In this document: in pieces, positions 35,416 to 48,539 of the stretch
Layout of the letters: every line of letters begins with the position of its first letter
Position numbering within the stretch: the first letter of the stretch is position 1
Assembly (NCBI GenBank): GCA_916700875.1
Contig: CAKAKS010000032.1
Span: 6,263,001 to 6,327,000, forward strand
DNA from: Sebastes aleutianus
Taxonomy: Eukaryota > Chordata > Actinopteri > Perciformes > Sebastidae
Direction: 5' to 3'
Length of the DNA: 64,000 nucleotides
The notes under the pieces: model-generated
What the model saw: only the letters and a program-made list of their open reading frames with translations
Database searches by the model: none
What the model was told of the DNA's origin: nothing
Position numbers and translations under genes: made by a program

Positions 35416-36763
35416 GACCGAATTATTAGGGGGGTAGGGAAGGATTATGCTATTTTATTTTATTTTACATTTTTTTTTGGTGATGGGAGGATAGTCAGAC
35501 TTTTTCTGGAGATTAGAGAAGGATCATTCTATTTTTTAAACAACCCACATTTGAATTCCAGTGTCATATAAAGTTGGCCTATAATATGATTTAACTTCAG
35601 CCTTTGTTATATTTTCCATTTATTTAAAAAATAGCTGATGACTAGAAAACATTGTTCCATAAATGTATTAACATTTTAAATTATATTACACTGTCTTAAA
35701 TTCTTTATGCTTTGCCTTTTGTCACTTATTAATGGTGGAAAAAGTTGTACCAGCTGAGCACTCTGTTTTGAAATATTAGTTTGAGGGTGTTGCAGTGTCT
35801 TTTCTAAGTCAAGTGTGAGGTCCAGAAACAATTAATAATGCTGAGGAGTAGTGGTGCGGAGGTCAGGGCCAATCCGCACCGCCTGAATCACAAAAATATG
35901 TATTAATTAACCACACAAACCTTACCAAAAGCCGCCAACTTAATGTATTATAGTAACACAATTTTCAGGACTGAAACAAGCAGACTTCTGCACCGCGGCA
36001 CGCGAGCGTGTGTGTGTGTTTGCGGAAGAGACAGAGTGGGGTGAAGAGAGAGAGAGATATTGCACACAATGTTTCTGTAAGTTATTAATAACTTACTCGG
36101 AACGTGATATTTTCCAATAAGCTCGGCCCGAACCTGCCCGAATCATGGGTTCGAGGCCGCATTAAAGAACCATGAGCCCCAGGGCCATGACTCTTTCAAG
36201 GCCCTCCCACACTCCTCCAAGCAACATCATGACTCAATGATTGCCCAGTCCAACCTGCACAAACATCATTTTATGACTGTTGCATCACCAAATACAAGTC
36301 ATATAATCATTATAAACCCAGAGTGAAGCATACATATATGATGCAGAAATTGTGTCACCAAAAATGTGAAAGCCAGCTCAGAGTGAAAGGGAGGGAGAGA
36401 GAGTCTATGTTGAGAAACCTCCTTCAGTTGACGAGCAGTCAGTCAGTAAGAGAAACAGATCTCAGTTAGATATACCGCTGCAAGAAAATGTTGTTTTTTC
36501 TCTCCTGGCAGGTTGTGTTGCATTAAAACCCCCCGCTGCCGTTGCATCTTAGTGCACGCCCAATAGCGCAGAGGCCTCTGTCCCATTGCCATTCAGTCAG
36601 GAGTAGCCTACCACCCAAAGTCAAACTTTTTTCTTTTCTCCCTGTGAATTTTATTTTACTTGTGGGCCCTTTTATATCATCGGGCCCTGGGGCTTGAGCC
36701 CTGGTAAGCCTGAGCATTAGGAGGGTCTTGCAATTTAATAAATAATATTATATAAATGACAAT
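35416..36763. other. No gene; probable old mobile-element fragments
   Basis: 35850-36180 (GGTGCGGAGGTCAGGGCC and GCTCGGCCCGAACCTGCCCG) and 36650-36720 (TCGGGCCCTGGGGC) have the GGGCCC-rich look of transposon ends; related GGGCCCC phrases occur near 62680-62706. The remainder is unassigned. Confidence 0.4.
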
Positions 36764-37312
36764 TAGGGCTATCAAAGTAATAATGCGTTAACGCAAATTA
36801 AGTTTAATGCCACTAATTTCTTTAAGGCATTAATGCAACATGCGTTTTTTACATTGTGGTGGGTTTCAAAGCTAGGTTGGACTACTAGCATCATTTGAAA
36901 CTAGAAAAGAATCCATTGGTGCCAACCATGTCATAGTAGCTTACGAGGACAAACTGGCATAGCCATTTTCAAAGGGGTCCCTTGACCTGAAAATGGGTTC
37001 TATGCGTACCCACGAATCTCCCCTTTACAGACATGCCCATTTTATGCTAAATGCAGTACCTGTGAGGGTTTCTGGATAATATCGTCATCGTTTTGTGCTG
37101 TTAATTGATTTCCAATAATAAACATATACATAAATTGCATAAAGCAAGTATATTTGCCCACTCCCATGTTGATAAGAGTATTAAATACTTGACAAATCTC
37201 CCATAAAGATACATTTTGAACAGATGTGTGATTAATTTGCGATTAATCACGATTAACTATGGAACTCATGCGATTAATTGCAATTACATATTTTAATTGA
37301 TTGACAGCCCTA
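36764..37312 (+). mobile_element. Family A element with internal deletions (copy A9)
   Basis: Ends TAGGGCTATCAAAGTAATAA and TTGATTGACAGCCCTA. Several internal blocks are missing, including the DR1 segment, leaving about 550 bp. Confidence 0.9.
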
Positions 37313-38140
37313 ATAATAATATATGAAATTATAAATATAACATTTAGCCTCTCTCCCCACCCCAGTAATTTCCATATTGCCCCTAAGTAATATTTATTCA
37401 AATAAAAGCTAAGTTGTAAAGTATCATGGAGCCTATTTTCTCCATATCACTCGCTCATCTATTCAACATTTCTATGAGCGAGTGAGTGAACTTGTGATGC
37501 TTGAGAAATTCACTTGTGTTTAGTCGCTCTGCTCACATGTGTTTTCTGCCTTTTAATTCCCTGACCTGCCTGACCCTTTAAGGATAAGGAGTTAAGATGT
37601 CTTTGTGGGTAATTTTTTCTGCTGTATTGTTAGTCAGTTCCAAAGAAGGGGATTTTTATTGTTACATTATGTGTATTTTGCTTATTCCTCTTTAGGAGGT
37701 ACATTGGATTGATATTGTATGTTCATTTGACTACCAATTGGCTCCAAACGAGTGGAGATTGATGCCACCTGGGTTGAAGTGGAACTAATTCCAGAGATCC
37801 TCCCTGATTGGCCACAGACAGCAGGTGACAGGGTATAAAAGGTCACGGAAGACAGTGAACTGGTTGGTTTGTCTGTTGTGTTTTCTCCAGGAAATTGGAG
37901 GATGGCCAGTGTTTTGTGAACCAGGAGTTTTTTTTTTTCTCACTAATTGTCTGGAGAGGACCCAAAGTGATAAACCTATGAAAGGTTTGTGTGGTTTTGT
38001 GGCTGGTCTGAATTAATTTATATTTTCTAGAAAATCTACACCTGCATGTTGGTCCATTCTTCCCACTCACACTACCAACCATCCTCAAGTGCAACATAAA
38101 GAAAGAAAAACTGCTTCACTGGTATAATATCATTAACATC
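37313..38140. other. No recognised feature
   Basis: AT-rich, with short ORFs on both strands at 37825-38097 lacking recognisable motifs. Confidence 0.45.
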
Positions 38141-38942
38141 TTAAAGCTACAGTGGGTAGAATTAGAGCAAATATGATTAAAAAAAAGTTATCTTTATAAA
38201 ACGGTCACTATATCCTAACCGTAGTGCATGAGAGAGGTAATCTGAATAAAAAAACAAAACGTTTCTCTGTGTCTTTGGGTGTCCTCCGGTGCTCCTAATG
38301 GCATCTGCAAGATTTCACAGACCGGAGGAAAACAACCAATCAGAGCTGAGCTTGAGCCTTACCGTCTCTGAGCAGCTGTCAATCACTCGCGAACTCCGAT
38401 CAAACGGTCAAACTAGGCAACGCTGATCAAATATGAATCAGTATTCTGTTAATGTAATGCCTATTTCTCTCCTCAAATGTTTTCAGAAACATCTTGTAGT
38501 GTACTGTTTAGCTGTAAAATGAGAACGTTTGTGACCCGGCAGCCGTGTTGAGATCAAGTTGAGGAAATACTAAGCACCGCCCACCAGCTGCAGCAAACTT
38601 TCTTATTTTACAGCTCAACAGTACACTACAACATGTTTCTGAAAACATTTTACACAAGAAACAGACATTAATATTTGATCAGCGCTGCCTAGTATGACCG
38701 TTTGATTGACAGCTGCTTCCCTTGAATTATCAGCCAATAGGAACATTCTCTCTCTCTTTGAAATGACCTGTGATTGGCCAAAGACTTCCGTCTCGGGCTT
38801 GATTTTCTAAAGCCTGAAAACAGAGCCATGAGGAGGTGCGGAAGTCTAGTTTTCTCTCAGATCACTTGAATTAAATGCTGAAACGTTATTATGGATTTTT
38901 TGTCCAATGATGCCAAGAGCATTCTCCCTACTGCCACTTTAA
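38141..38942. mobile_element. Family C TTAA foldback element, intact copy
   Basis: Left TTAA + AGCTACAGTGGGTAGAAT, right ATTCTCCCTACTGCCACT + TTAA. The arms pair along most of their length: CGGTCAAACTAGGCAACG with CGCTGCCTAGTATGACCG, TTGTAGTGTACTGTTTAGC with its counterpart near 38620, and ATGTTTTCAGAAAC with GTTTCTGAAAACAT. The centre (about 38530-38595) has the GGCAGCCGTGTTG and AGCACCGCCCACCAGCTG segments also found in the 11.9-kb copy. Probably a non-autonomous piggyBac-type element. Confidence 0.88.
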
Positions 38943-39867
38943 TTTAATTGTAGATTACAACCACCAAAGCCCAACTTAATATGTCAAATGCTTTCAAACT
39001 GCGGTGGTAATAATATATGATGGCATGGAAATGTGTCAATAGCCAAAGTGTTAAAAAACCCACTGCATTCAAAGCACTTTTGATTAACAGTTAAATTAAA
39101 CACAGCCCTGCTAACAGCACTCGTTAAATGTCAGTCAGCCTGGCCCCGCTACTTGTGAGACCGCTGCAGCGTGTGAGCGCTGTGCAGAGCAGCATGCCCA
39201 CTCAGAAGGGAGAACATTGATTTTTTTTTTCTCTCCCTTGGATAACAAGGCTTGACCGACTTGGGTGCTTGCCTGAGTTCGATCGCTTCCTCTCTCTGCT
39301 GGTCGTCCATACAGATCGCAGACGTATACGCATCAAAACTCTTAATGTCTACACGCAGCTGTGGATGTCTTTAGAGACATTCAGTACATTCAGTCTTCAT
39401 GCAGGTTGATTAATAAAGTGTCTGATGTTCAATCAGGGAGGCTGGACGAGAGCGTACAAACTGGAAGACAAATTTCAGCCGCAATCAGCAGGGGATTTGA
39501 TTGATTAAATGCAGCCCTTTTTACAACCAGACTGAGTTTGGGAAGTTTTTGACAGTTTCCACATTTAGAAAGCGCGGCGGCAGTGGCAGCAGCTGGGGAT
39601 ACTTCATTACAACATCTCAAGAGAGGAATTTCAATGCTGTGTGACATGCGGTCATGCTGTAGCCGGAGGGTCCAGTATTTCATTCAATGGATTTCCCACC
39701 CTGAAATAAAAAATCGGAAAATGAAATATTGGGCCTCCTTCATGGAACAGAGTTCATCACAAAGAGTACTGATCAGCTTGTTGTGTGAAGAAGGGAGCTT
39801 TCCAAAGTCAGAGACAATAACCCTGATGATGTCATCTAGGTTATGTGTATTACAGAAAGTCTGTGTT
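38943..39867. other. No recognised gene; single-copy-looking
   Basis: 39100-39720 is relatively GC-rich without repeat matches. The 123-codon ORF at 39583-39954 runs into family A and has no recognised domain. Confidence 0.4.
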
Positions 39868-40250
39868 ATCACGATTAATCGCAAATTATCGCACATTTTA
39901 TTATTTATTATTTGGTCAAAATGTACTTTAAAGAGAGATTTTTCAAGTATTTAATACTGTTATCAACATGGGAGTGGAAACATGTTCTGCTTCAAGCAAA
40001 TGTGTGTATATATTTATTATTGGAAATCAATTAACAACACAAAACAATGACAAATATTGTCCAGAAACCCTCACAGGTACTGCATTTAGCATGAAGAAAT
40101 ATGCTCAAATCATCACATGGCAAACTGCAGCCCAACAGGCAACAACAGTTGTCAGTGTGCTGACTTGACTATGACTCGCCCCAAACTGTATGTGATCATC
40201 ATAAAGTGGGCATGTCTGTAAAGGGGAGACTCATGTGTACCCATTTCATT
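39868..40250 (-). mobile_element. Family A element, partial (copy A10)
   Basis: Reverse orientation from CACGATTAATCGCAAATT through ATTGTCCAGAAACCCTCACA to a break after ACTCATGTGTACCCATTTC. Both terminal repeats are lost. Confidence 0.85.
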
Positions 40251-42541
40251 CAAATGCAAATAATCATGTTGAATATATTTCTACTAAACTTTGGCCTTTT
40301 TTTTCCTGTCCAGGTAGCAGGTCTTTATTTTGCATCCAGACTTGTTAGTTTGGATCTCTTCTTAGTGTGAAAAATCTGTGGATAAAACAATCAAGGTGGC
40401 TTGCTGCGATACAAACCTCATCTAGAATGAGGGAAAAATACATTATATGCAGATGAAGGAATAGCTTTATGTATTATTGTAGTTTATATTTAAAGCTACT
40501 ACAAGGAACTTTAATCTTCATTTTGATTTTGGTGGTCTCTGTGGACAAAAGTGGTAGTGTTTCCAAGCACCAGAGTCCCCAGAGGCATCAGTATTGAATT
40601 GAGATTGTTTCATAACCATGCAGTCACGGTAACTTTAAAGTAAAATAGGGCTTCCTAGAACTTTCTGTATGAGATGAGACAATACTTGACAAAAAATTGA
40701 GTTGCAGAGACTTTGTGCCCATCATTCTGGTGATTTTTAAATAATGAAAATGTGCCTATGCCTATGCTTTTAATTCTACTTTAATTCTCAAGAATGAATA
40801 CAGAGTATTTTGCTCCTCTGATGTGAACTTATGTGAATCTCATCAGTTCATCAGTTTTCATTCATTCATTAATTTTCTTTCCCTGCTTGAATAGGCTTAT
40901 TTTTTACTCTTCATTTCTCTCACTGAGGGTCCTTTCAGACACAATGTGACAATGGCACCACTGCGCTCTGAACCCATTATTTCCAATAGCTATTCGCCGC
41001 ACCACGATGGCTTTTTGATGCATCAAGCAAACGTTATGCAGTGACATTGTGTGCTGAACCCAGCAGCGAGCGCAGCTCAAACCGTTTCGCCAGGAAACGA
41101 CATTCGATGTAGCTGTATTGTTGTCTGAGAGGAAAGACGTAGGGCTTATACACACTGTACGGTGCCAGAAACAGGCTGAGATAACGAAAAGGAAAAAAAA
41201 ATGTGTGAAAATGTGTCATAAATCGGAAGAAATATGGGAGAAATCTGACCCGGGAGGAAACAATGAAAGACGGGAGTCTCCCGGGAAAATCTGGATGGTT
41301 GGCAAGTACGGCACAGAGACGTGTGTATAATGATATAAATGTAGTTTATAAGTGTATTTCAGTCATGAGGGAGGACAGAGAGAGGCAAGCTCCAGGTGCT
41401 AGTCAAGCGGAAGCCCAATACACATTAAACCTAAATATAGTGTATGGACCAGGTTGCTGACTGTCTCTCGGCACTCATCCTCCCTCAGTAGAGAGACCAA
41501 GCGTGTCAACAGTATACTGTACAATAGATTGCTTGACAACAGCAACAGCAGCAGCAGAGCGGTGTCATCTGTCCTTTTTCCCAGCATGCCCAGCACTCAA
41601 ATCCACTGCCAGTCGCTGCAGTCTAGATGTAGGCTGTTATAAATAATAGAAAGCCCTGTGGACTGGGAATACACGCACCAAAAACAATGGAGACGCCACA
41701 CTGTTTTGGCTGTGCCAAGTTTACATCATGCCATTACACATTAATGAGGCGCAGGGCTCATAACCTGCTCTTATTCTTTGAGAGCTATTTATTTTTTTCA
41801 TGAGCGACCAGCCAGAGTTTTTTGACATGGGCTGTCTGCGAGGAGATTTATTTTGAAATGCCGAATTGACTGGAAGCTCTCGTCAGAAGGTGCCCGATAC
41901 CACAATAAAAGGGTTCAGCTTACCATCATGCAACTTTAATGGCTGAAGCCTGGGTCTGAATATACAGTTTATTGTGAAATAGGGTAGAATCTGTAAGTAG
42001 AAAGATATCTATGATTGTGGTTATCATCTCCCAGTGTAATTAGATAAAAAAAATACCACACTGATACCATAGAAGCTTAGTGTTTCAGTAATTGTAAGCC
42101 TATTAAGAAATCTCCTCTGTGCTTAAGAGTATTGTTCCACAACAGGCTTGTAACAGTTTTAGCACTCTTTGCATTACATTAAATCTTGCCTGTTTGTACA
42201 AGGAGGCAATGAACAAATGAATGGCTTCAGGAACAACAGTGGATGCGTCATGAATTAGCCACCTCTGCTTTGCCTCTGCTTTCACACTCATCATAAGGCT
42301 AAATGTCCAGCGTTTACTCAGCTCTGACTGCACTTTGTACAAATATCGGCACATACCTACATGTTGAAGGAGGCGGCAATCAAAACAGTGGCTGCTACGT
42401 GTTTGTATAGTATATGAGACCAGGCTAAAAATGAATATATGAGTGTCTTATTAACAGATGTGAGAGAGAAACTACAGCTGAATGGTAATGGCATGCTTTT
42501 CTCAGCCGGTTACAATGTTATCAGGTTATTAAATGGATGTT
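40251..42541. other. No recognised gene; scattered repeat-like ends and possible conserved element
   Basis: 41240-41325 (CCGGGAGGAAACAATG, AGTCTCCCGGGAAAATCTGG, GGTTGGCAAGTACG) resembles the end of a hAT-type element as I know them, with no partner end. 41690-41830 (CATGCCATTACACATTAATG, CATAACCTGCTC) looks single-copy with homeodomain-like ATTA cores. ORFs here have no recognised product. Confidence 0.35.
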
Positions 42542-42690
42542 ACGGATGCACCGATCCGACTTTTTCAGTCCCGATACCGACAGCGATACATGGGCTTTAG
42601 GTATCGGCCGATACTGATTACCGATCCAATACCAGTCTTTAATTGATAAGCTGTATGCCTCACTGTGTGGAAGTGACTGGGATCAGGATT
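42542..42690 (+). mobile_element. Family I MITE, left end only (copy I1)
   Basis: GGATGCACCGATCCGAC, then AGTCCCGATACCGACAG, GTATCGGCCGATACTGATT and CCTCACTGTGTGGAAGTGAC, after which similarity to copy I2 (61971-62393) stops. I know the GGGATGCACCGATCC terminus as typical of a common fish MITE. Confidence 0.8.
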
Positions 42691-42694
42691 TACT

Positions 42695-42770
42695 TAACTT
42701 AGCTAAGTGGTTTTGTTGCCTAAACATAAATAAGTTGTTTTGTTTGTGTTCAAAACATAATGTTTTAGAA
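42695..42770. repeat. Family B fragment
   Basis: CTTAGCTAAGTGGTTTTGTT and GCCTAAACATAAATAAGTTG match the family-B body. It directly follows the truncated family-I end. Confidence 0.6.
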
Positions 42771-44427
42771 CGTCTTAGAATGTGTTGCTTTTAAGTTTCG
42801 CTTTCTCTTTTACAACATAGTAGGTGTAGCAGGCCCCTACTGATCCACATCTATGAGGCTTATAACATCTGATAACACACATTTAATGAGCTGATAACTA
42901 TCGAACCGGGTGCTTTTCTGTAGCATGTGAAAGTTCCTTCCTGACCTTGGAAATAGTAGTTTAACAGAAAACAATGTACCGCAAGGTCCACTTACTAGTG
43001 TTTTTTTCTTCCTGAGCTTTCCACCACATCTCATGGTCTTCATCAGCAGTGATTATATGGGGTCATTTGGAGAAAAGAGAACTCCGGTTTATTGAGGATA
43101 GGCTGCTATTTTGTGTCATAATAGGGTTTTGAGGTTTCACTTTTTGAAATGGCAGAATATCACAATCCCTCTAGATCTGGGAGCATTGAGACTAGTGGTC
43201 TCAACCTTCATACACCCTTTATGTATATGTATTTGCGTGCATGGACCTACATATAGTTAAAGCATGTGACCCTCACTGAATAAGTAAAATGATGGTGGCA
43301 ATCAATCAGGGATGGATGGATTGATGGATGGATGAGGGTTTTTTACCCCTACAGTATGCATGAAAAGAAACATATTGCAAATCAGTAAATGAAAGATTGA
43401 ATTAATAAAGTAAATCAGGTCATTATTCTCATATCTATTAATGCATACATAATCGTGGCATGTACATTAATACTTCTACAGGGCCTCACTAAACATAGGA
43501 TACAATATAAATGCAATAAATACGATTTCTCAATTGCTCAAACAAATCCCTGAAATAATAACCAAATTAAATAAGAGTGAAAAGTTCTTATTTTAACTCC
43601 CATAGGTTGTCTCTTTTTCTTGTGCTGAATGCCTTCAACCATCTCTGAAATCCTGGCTGAGCTGACACTGATTGACAGGTGACAGCATGCCATTCTTCTT
43701 CTGCTTCTGCTGCAACCTCTTTCTACTTAAATCCGCCATTTTTTCGTTGCTCCTAGTTTTACTTAAAAAGATGCAAAAGAGTCGAGTGTGATGTTAAACA
43801 ATCTAAGCTGCCAACTTTGCTCATCTGGTAAACAAATGCGCTCTTGTTGTTTTTCCTTTTGAGAGTCGGGGGGATTATGGAAGTTTCTTTTTTGGACGAA
43901 GAGCAAAATAGAAGCCTGACAATAGATGACTTTTAAGGACGAGAAGGAAAATGGGAGTTTTTGCTTGAATGGATGATGTCTTATGAATCCATTATGTTTT
44001 GATGACATATTATAATAGACTGTCATTACCTAAAGAAACCTTGTTCACCTGAACTGGATAAGAGTAGATGAAGTCAATCACCCAAAAGCATTACATTTTA
44101 CACTATTGACTGTAAGTAATGCATACATATAATTACCTTAATAAGAGAGCATGTTCCGCATTTAGCATATTTCCTCAAAACAAGAGCTTTACAGTCCTGT
44201 TTGTAGCCATAGCAATGTGTGCCAGAGGATGGACGGTACATCTGCTAATGATGGGATTTTATTCGGCTCTCTTACGTCACTTAGAATAAATCAACCAAAT
44301 CAAAGGTCCCCATCAGTTCACTTCAAATCTCCACAGTGAGAAAGCTCTCAGCTGCCTTGTGGGTTTGGTGGTTTTGTCCCAGTGTTGAACTTACTCTGGA
44401 GTTCTTCCTCTCGCAATGGATTAATTT
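42771..44427. other. No recognised gene or repeat
   Basis: Includes a short GGATGGATGG-type run at 43312-43344 and ordinary AT-rich sequence; no ORF with a recognisable motif. Confidence 0.45.
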
Positions 44428-45222
44428 AAGGCTGGTCCACACTAAAAGATTTATCACATCTTAACAGATTTTGAAGATGTGAGAGACCCCACTCATGTTA
44501 TGTTAAATTTAACAGTTTTGTTCCTCTATATGTGTGGTGAACAACGATTTGGCCAAAACAGCACACCACACACGAACAAATTAATTCATGAACAACAAGA
44601 GTCCTGACTAAAAAAAAACAGAAATATCCCCAAATCTCTCGTGACACACCGTGACTTTAGTGTAAACAAACATGGCAGACGACAGGCAGGAAGAATTAGC
44701 GATGTTTTTGCACTACTTTCTACTGAAAGTTCACAAAGGATGGATGGATGAAGTCATGGAGACACGTTAAATAAACACTTGTGTTTTTGCCACAAATTAA
44801 CAAGTTGGTCCTCCATTTCTGAGCTCCATCTCACTACTAGTTTATGCTTTGGGTTTTGCATTAGCTCGTGCATTAGCTCGAGCATTAGCTCATACATTAG
44901 CCGCGGCAGCCATGACGCTGATGGTTATCCTCCCGCTTCAGTCAGCTTGACTCTCAATTGGCTGTCGTTCTTTCCCACATGACTGTGTCATCCGCTGTCC
45001 TCGGGTTCCAGACACATAACGGGATATCCGATCCAGCCAGGATGGACTTCTGAGCCGATCGAGGATGTAAAAAAAAACTCTTAACATACCTCACACCACA
45101 GGAATATCTGGATAGATGATCTTTAGGACCATCAAAAAAATCTGGGTTTTGCGGACGATAGTCGGGAGGGAGGAATTGGGCCCAAAATCAGCTTGATTCT
45201 TGTTTAGTGTGTACCCGGCATT
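44428..45222. mobile_element. Family N MITE-like element
   Basis: Imperfect terminal inverted repeat: TTAAGGCTGGTCCACACTAA on the left against, on the right in reverse complement, CTAATGCCGGGTACACACTA. The interior holds AACAAACATGGCAGACGACA and a CATTAGCTCGNGCATTAGCTC tandem near 44860-44900. No transposase domain recognised. The length and 3-bp TAA/TTA-like flanks would suit a PIF/Harbinger derivative, but the flanks do not match exactly. Confidence 0.55.
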
Positions 45223-45962
45223 AGTGTAAATGCCCTATAGTCATACCATTTGAAATCCCAGACATTGGAGTTGGCATACTCTGAAGTCCTAGTTTCCTCA
45301 TTACGTTTTGTTCAGACACTTCTCCCCTCCAAAGATAACAGCATGGTAGTACACATTTTGACTCTCTGGAAACATCAGAGGAGGTTTCACCACAGTCAGA
45401 GTTGGAGTATCTCCCCTGGCTCTGTCAGACTGTTTGCAGTGTGTCATGGTCAAGTGAGCTCAGACATCATATAAGCAACCACAAAGGTAGCCTTTCAAGG
45501 ACCTCCGGAGTTTGCTCTTTGCTCATCTTGACATACAAAGGAGCAAGTTATTCCTTTTCATTAATCCGCCCACATAAAGATGGTTGGTTTCTACTCTCTG
45601 GCTCATGATCAGATCCTAAGGGTATAAATTCATGTTGAGAATTATTAGTTCTAAGGGAAGGTGTACTGACACCAGCTGTTCAATTGTGTGATATACAGGC
45701 AATGAAAGAGTCAAAGAGCATTCCTTTGACTACATTGCATTTAGTGCCAGTGTCTGGGATATTTTTATCAAATTTGTAACATACGTACGCATCAGCCAGT
45801 CGTATTAACTTTAGGTGAGTGTTTATTGGAGACCTTTTCTGTTCCTCACATTGTTCGTTAAGATCATTTCTCCATACTGTACATGTAGAGTTCTACCTGA
45901 GGAGGAAAAAAGCAGGAAATTAATCCTTTGCCATAGGGTTTATACCCAAGCTAATGGTGTGA
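45223..45962. other. No recognised feature
   Basis: Short + strand ORFs at 45250-45608 and 45815-46027 have no recognisable motifs. Confidence 0.45.
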
Positions 45963-46045
45963 CTCTACGGATGGCAATTTTGGTCTTTTTGGTTGGTCCA
46001 CCACTTTTCTACTCAACTATTGGATAAAAGGCCATGGAATTTGCC
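45963..46045. repeat. Family M repeat fragment
   Basis: GGATGGCAATTTTGGTC, TTGGTCCACCACTTTTCT and CTCAACTATTGGAT match, in opposite orientation, the repeat at 59020-59450. Confidence 0.65.
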
Positions 46046-46049
46046 ACTA

Positions 46050-46265
46050 CGAATTTGGTAATGCCCTGATTTCTCCTGCTATGCGTCAATATGACGCCCT
46101 AGGTACCCCTGCACGTGTCAATTTCCGCTCTTTACATGCATACACTGTATTTTCAAAATAAATTTACGTCTTCGAAGGAAACTACTTGGTTAGGTTTAGG
46201 AAAATATTGTGTTTTGGGTTAAAGTAAGTATTTGTTACATATATAAGTAGGCTACCTTACGTAAG
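46050..46265. repeat. Family B fragment
   Basis: GTCAATTTCCGCTCTTTACA, CTTGGTTAGGTTTAGGAAAA and a TTACGTAA near 46258 match the family-B body. Confidence 0.75.
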
Positions 46266-46381
46266 CAACATGGTGATGTTGGGACCGATCCATCCATCCC
46301 AATCTACTCCTTACGCAGACTTAAATACCAATTTATCGTGTAGGATACTACCTAACCTGACTTCTTCCTCTACTCCCTCCT

Positions 46382-46705
46382 TTTGGGACGGCTGTGGCTC
46401 AGAGGTAGAGCGGGTTGCCCACCAATCAGAAGGTTGGTGGTTTGATCCCCAGCTCCTCCAATCCACATGTCGAAGTGTCCTTGGGCGAGATACTTTACCC
46501 CAACTTGCTCCCGAAGGCTGTGCCACCAGTGTGTGAATGAGTATTTGAGATTAGAGCCTGATGGGCAGGTTGGTGCCTTAGGTGGCAGCTTCTGCCATGA
46601 GTGTATGAATATGTGTGTGAATGTGTGAATACTGACATGTAGTTTAAAGCGCTTTGAGTGGTCGGAAGACTAGAAAGCCGTTATATGAATGCAAGTCCAT
46701 TTACC
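46382..46705 (+). mobile_element. tRNA-derived SINE
   Basis: The head looks like a tRNA with polymerase III promoter boxes: A box TGGCTCAGAGGTAGAGC and B box GGTTGGTGGTTTGATCC, followed by a tRNA-unrelated body (CCACATGTCGAAGTGTCCTT, GGCGAGATACTTTACCCC) and the tail AAGCGCTTTGAGTGGTCGG ... GTCCATTTACCATTTA. I know this tRNA-derived SINE, with the body phrase CACATGTCGAAGTGTCC and tail AAGCGCTT...CCATTTACC, as widespread in percomorph fishes. It lies within a disrupted family-B/M area. Confidence 0.9.
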
Positions 46706-46723
46706 ATTTACTCGCGTCATAAC

Positions 46724-46794
46724 TACGGCCATGTAGAGCGTCGTAGTTTGACCAAGCTGCAATATTTGACGAGTTGGAGGTTGAAGTTATTTTG
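46724..46794. repeat. Family B distal fragment
   Basis: GTAGAGCGTCGTAGTTTGAC and ATTTGACGAGTTGGAG match 10470-10545 and 49928-50000. It is probably the right-hand remainder of the copy at 46050 after SINE insertion. Confidence 0.65.
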
Positions 46795-46990
46795 AGTAAA
46801 ATGGTAAACAACATTTGAATGGATTGCCATGGCATTTGGTACAGACATTCACGTACCCTTCAGGATCAACTCTATTAACTTTGGTAATAATGTGGCTTTT
46901 CATTTAGCACCATCATCAGCTCAAAATTGAATGAGTCCAATACTTTAGTTTGTGACCAAATACCTGCAAAACTAATAACATTCCCATCAT
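46795..46990 (-). repeat. Family M repeat, second fragment
   Basis: GAATGGATTGCCATGGCATT, TGGTACAGACATTCACGTAC and AACTTTGGTAATAATG match the reverse complement of the 59-kb array units. Confidence 0.75.
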
Positions 46991-48539
46991 CCTCAGTTGC
47001 ATTTAAGCACATACTTGCACAGCTGCTGGCATGGCTTTAGACTGTTAGTATTGACTTCCTCCAAAGAAGGAAGGACAGCATTGGATTATATCCAAAATTA
47101 ATTTTCACAGCATTTTTTCCATCGCTTGGAATTAATGACACATTCTTCAATGCTTTGGTGTGACCATGTACTTTAGAATTTTTTTTGTTTGCTATTCAGA
47201 ACTGTTTAATTAAGCAGTTTCAAAGAGACCAAACACTTCTGAGAATAATATCTCATGAAAAGAGTGATCACAATGGAAAGCAAACATGGTCCCAAAGATC
47301 CCTTTTTCTTTTGAAACTGTGCCTATTTATAGTCAAAATGATCTATTACCAACTGCTTGTATAGTCTAACAATAACACTCTTCTCTTTTTCTGCACAGTG
47401 GAGGAATATGTGGTCCATTTTTACCATCTCAGTTCAGTTCAGCAGATTAACATTCATAGATAATGGTACAAAAAGTCCAAATCTGTTCGAGGCGCTATAT
47501 GGGCATTTACCGCGGAGGTTAAGAAGGATAGGAGCAGAGACAAAGGGATTGAATTCTAGCCCAGTCGGAGTCTTAACCACTGCAGAACTTCATATTTAGA
47601 GGTAGATGCAGTTTTAAACAAAGTTTGGTTTGGTTATTACTTGCCTACAGACAGGCAGTAAGATAGAAGGGCTTCAGCTTGTATCACTCATGTACAATGG
47701 AGGGTAAAAATAGTCTCTTTTCTGTTTCAACTGTTCTTGGAAATGCTCCACGTAACCACATAGCCTAAGTTAAGAGCACAGGCACTATGCAGTGTTTTAT
47801 TTTTCATTGTTCCACAGTGAATGGGAGACCTCAAGGACAGATACACTGCATTTTATTCAACTTTTGCAGACAATCTGGCTCGTTTAGAGCCGTTTATGTG
47901 CTCTCTCATAGTCAGCAGATGTCTAATTGAGGTTAAAGGAATTATGGATGAATAAACTAAGCCTTGAGGGAAAACACACATCTCTGGACCGGGATTTGTC
48001 TGCTAGGCGTAGCCTGTTGGATCTCTGCAAGAGCTCACTGGTGTATGTTTAATTCAGGAGTGATCACACGTGCTTGTGGAATGCAAGTGAGGAGTGAAAA
48101 GAAAAGCTTTCTACCTGTTTATTCCACCGTTGAGGTCAAGTCAAGGATGCATGGTCCCACAGTAGGCTGGGCAGGATTAGGATATGTGTTTGCTTTTGCA
48201 GCAAAGGAATGAGCTGGTAAGCTAACAGTGTCACTCAGTGATTGTGTTACACGATGTGAGTCAGACGTGCGAGCAAATTAAATGTACCCGGTTGACAGTT
48301 CATTGTTTACATTCAGTGCCCCCCCCCCCCTGGGCTCCTGGAGTGTATGTTCTTCTTCATATGCATGCTTCTGGTGGAACACGGGGACCTCATGTGGACC
48401 CATTGTAGTGGAACTGAAATTTGAATTCTCCTGTCTTTTTGTGTATAAAAATATAAAGTACAATGACACGATAGCTATTTTATGTGCATACTTTTTTGAG
48501 GATGAAACCGTCTTTAGACATATTTGGGGAAAACATGTC
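46991..48539. other. No recognised gene; short C10 run
   Basis: Mostly single-copy-looking. 47870-47960 (TCTAATTGAGGTTAAAGGAA) might be conserved non-coding DNA. A C10 homopolymer lies at about 48321-48330. ORFs at 47357-47599 and 47964-48212 show no known domain. Confidence 0.4.

Noticed and set aside
46382..46460. A tRNA gene with A and B boxes
   Set aside because: The tRNA-like head continues into a SINE body and tail, and the acceptor stem does not close properly. It is a SINE, not a tRNA gene.
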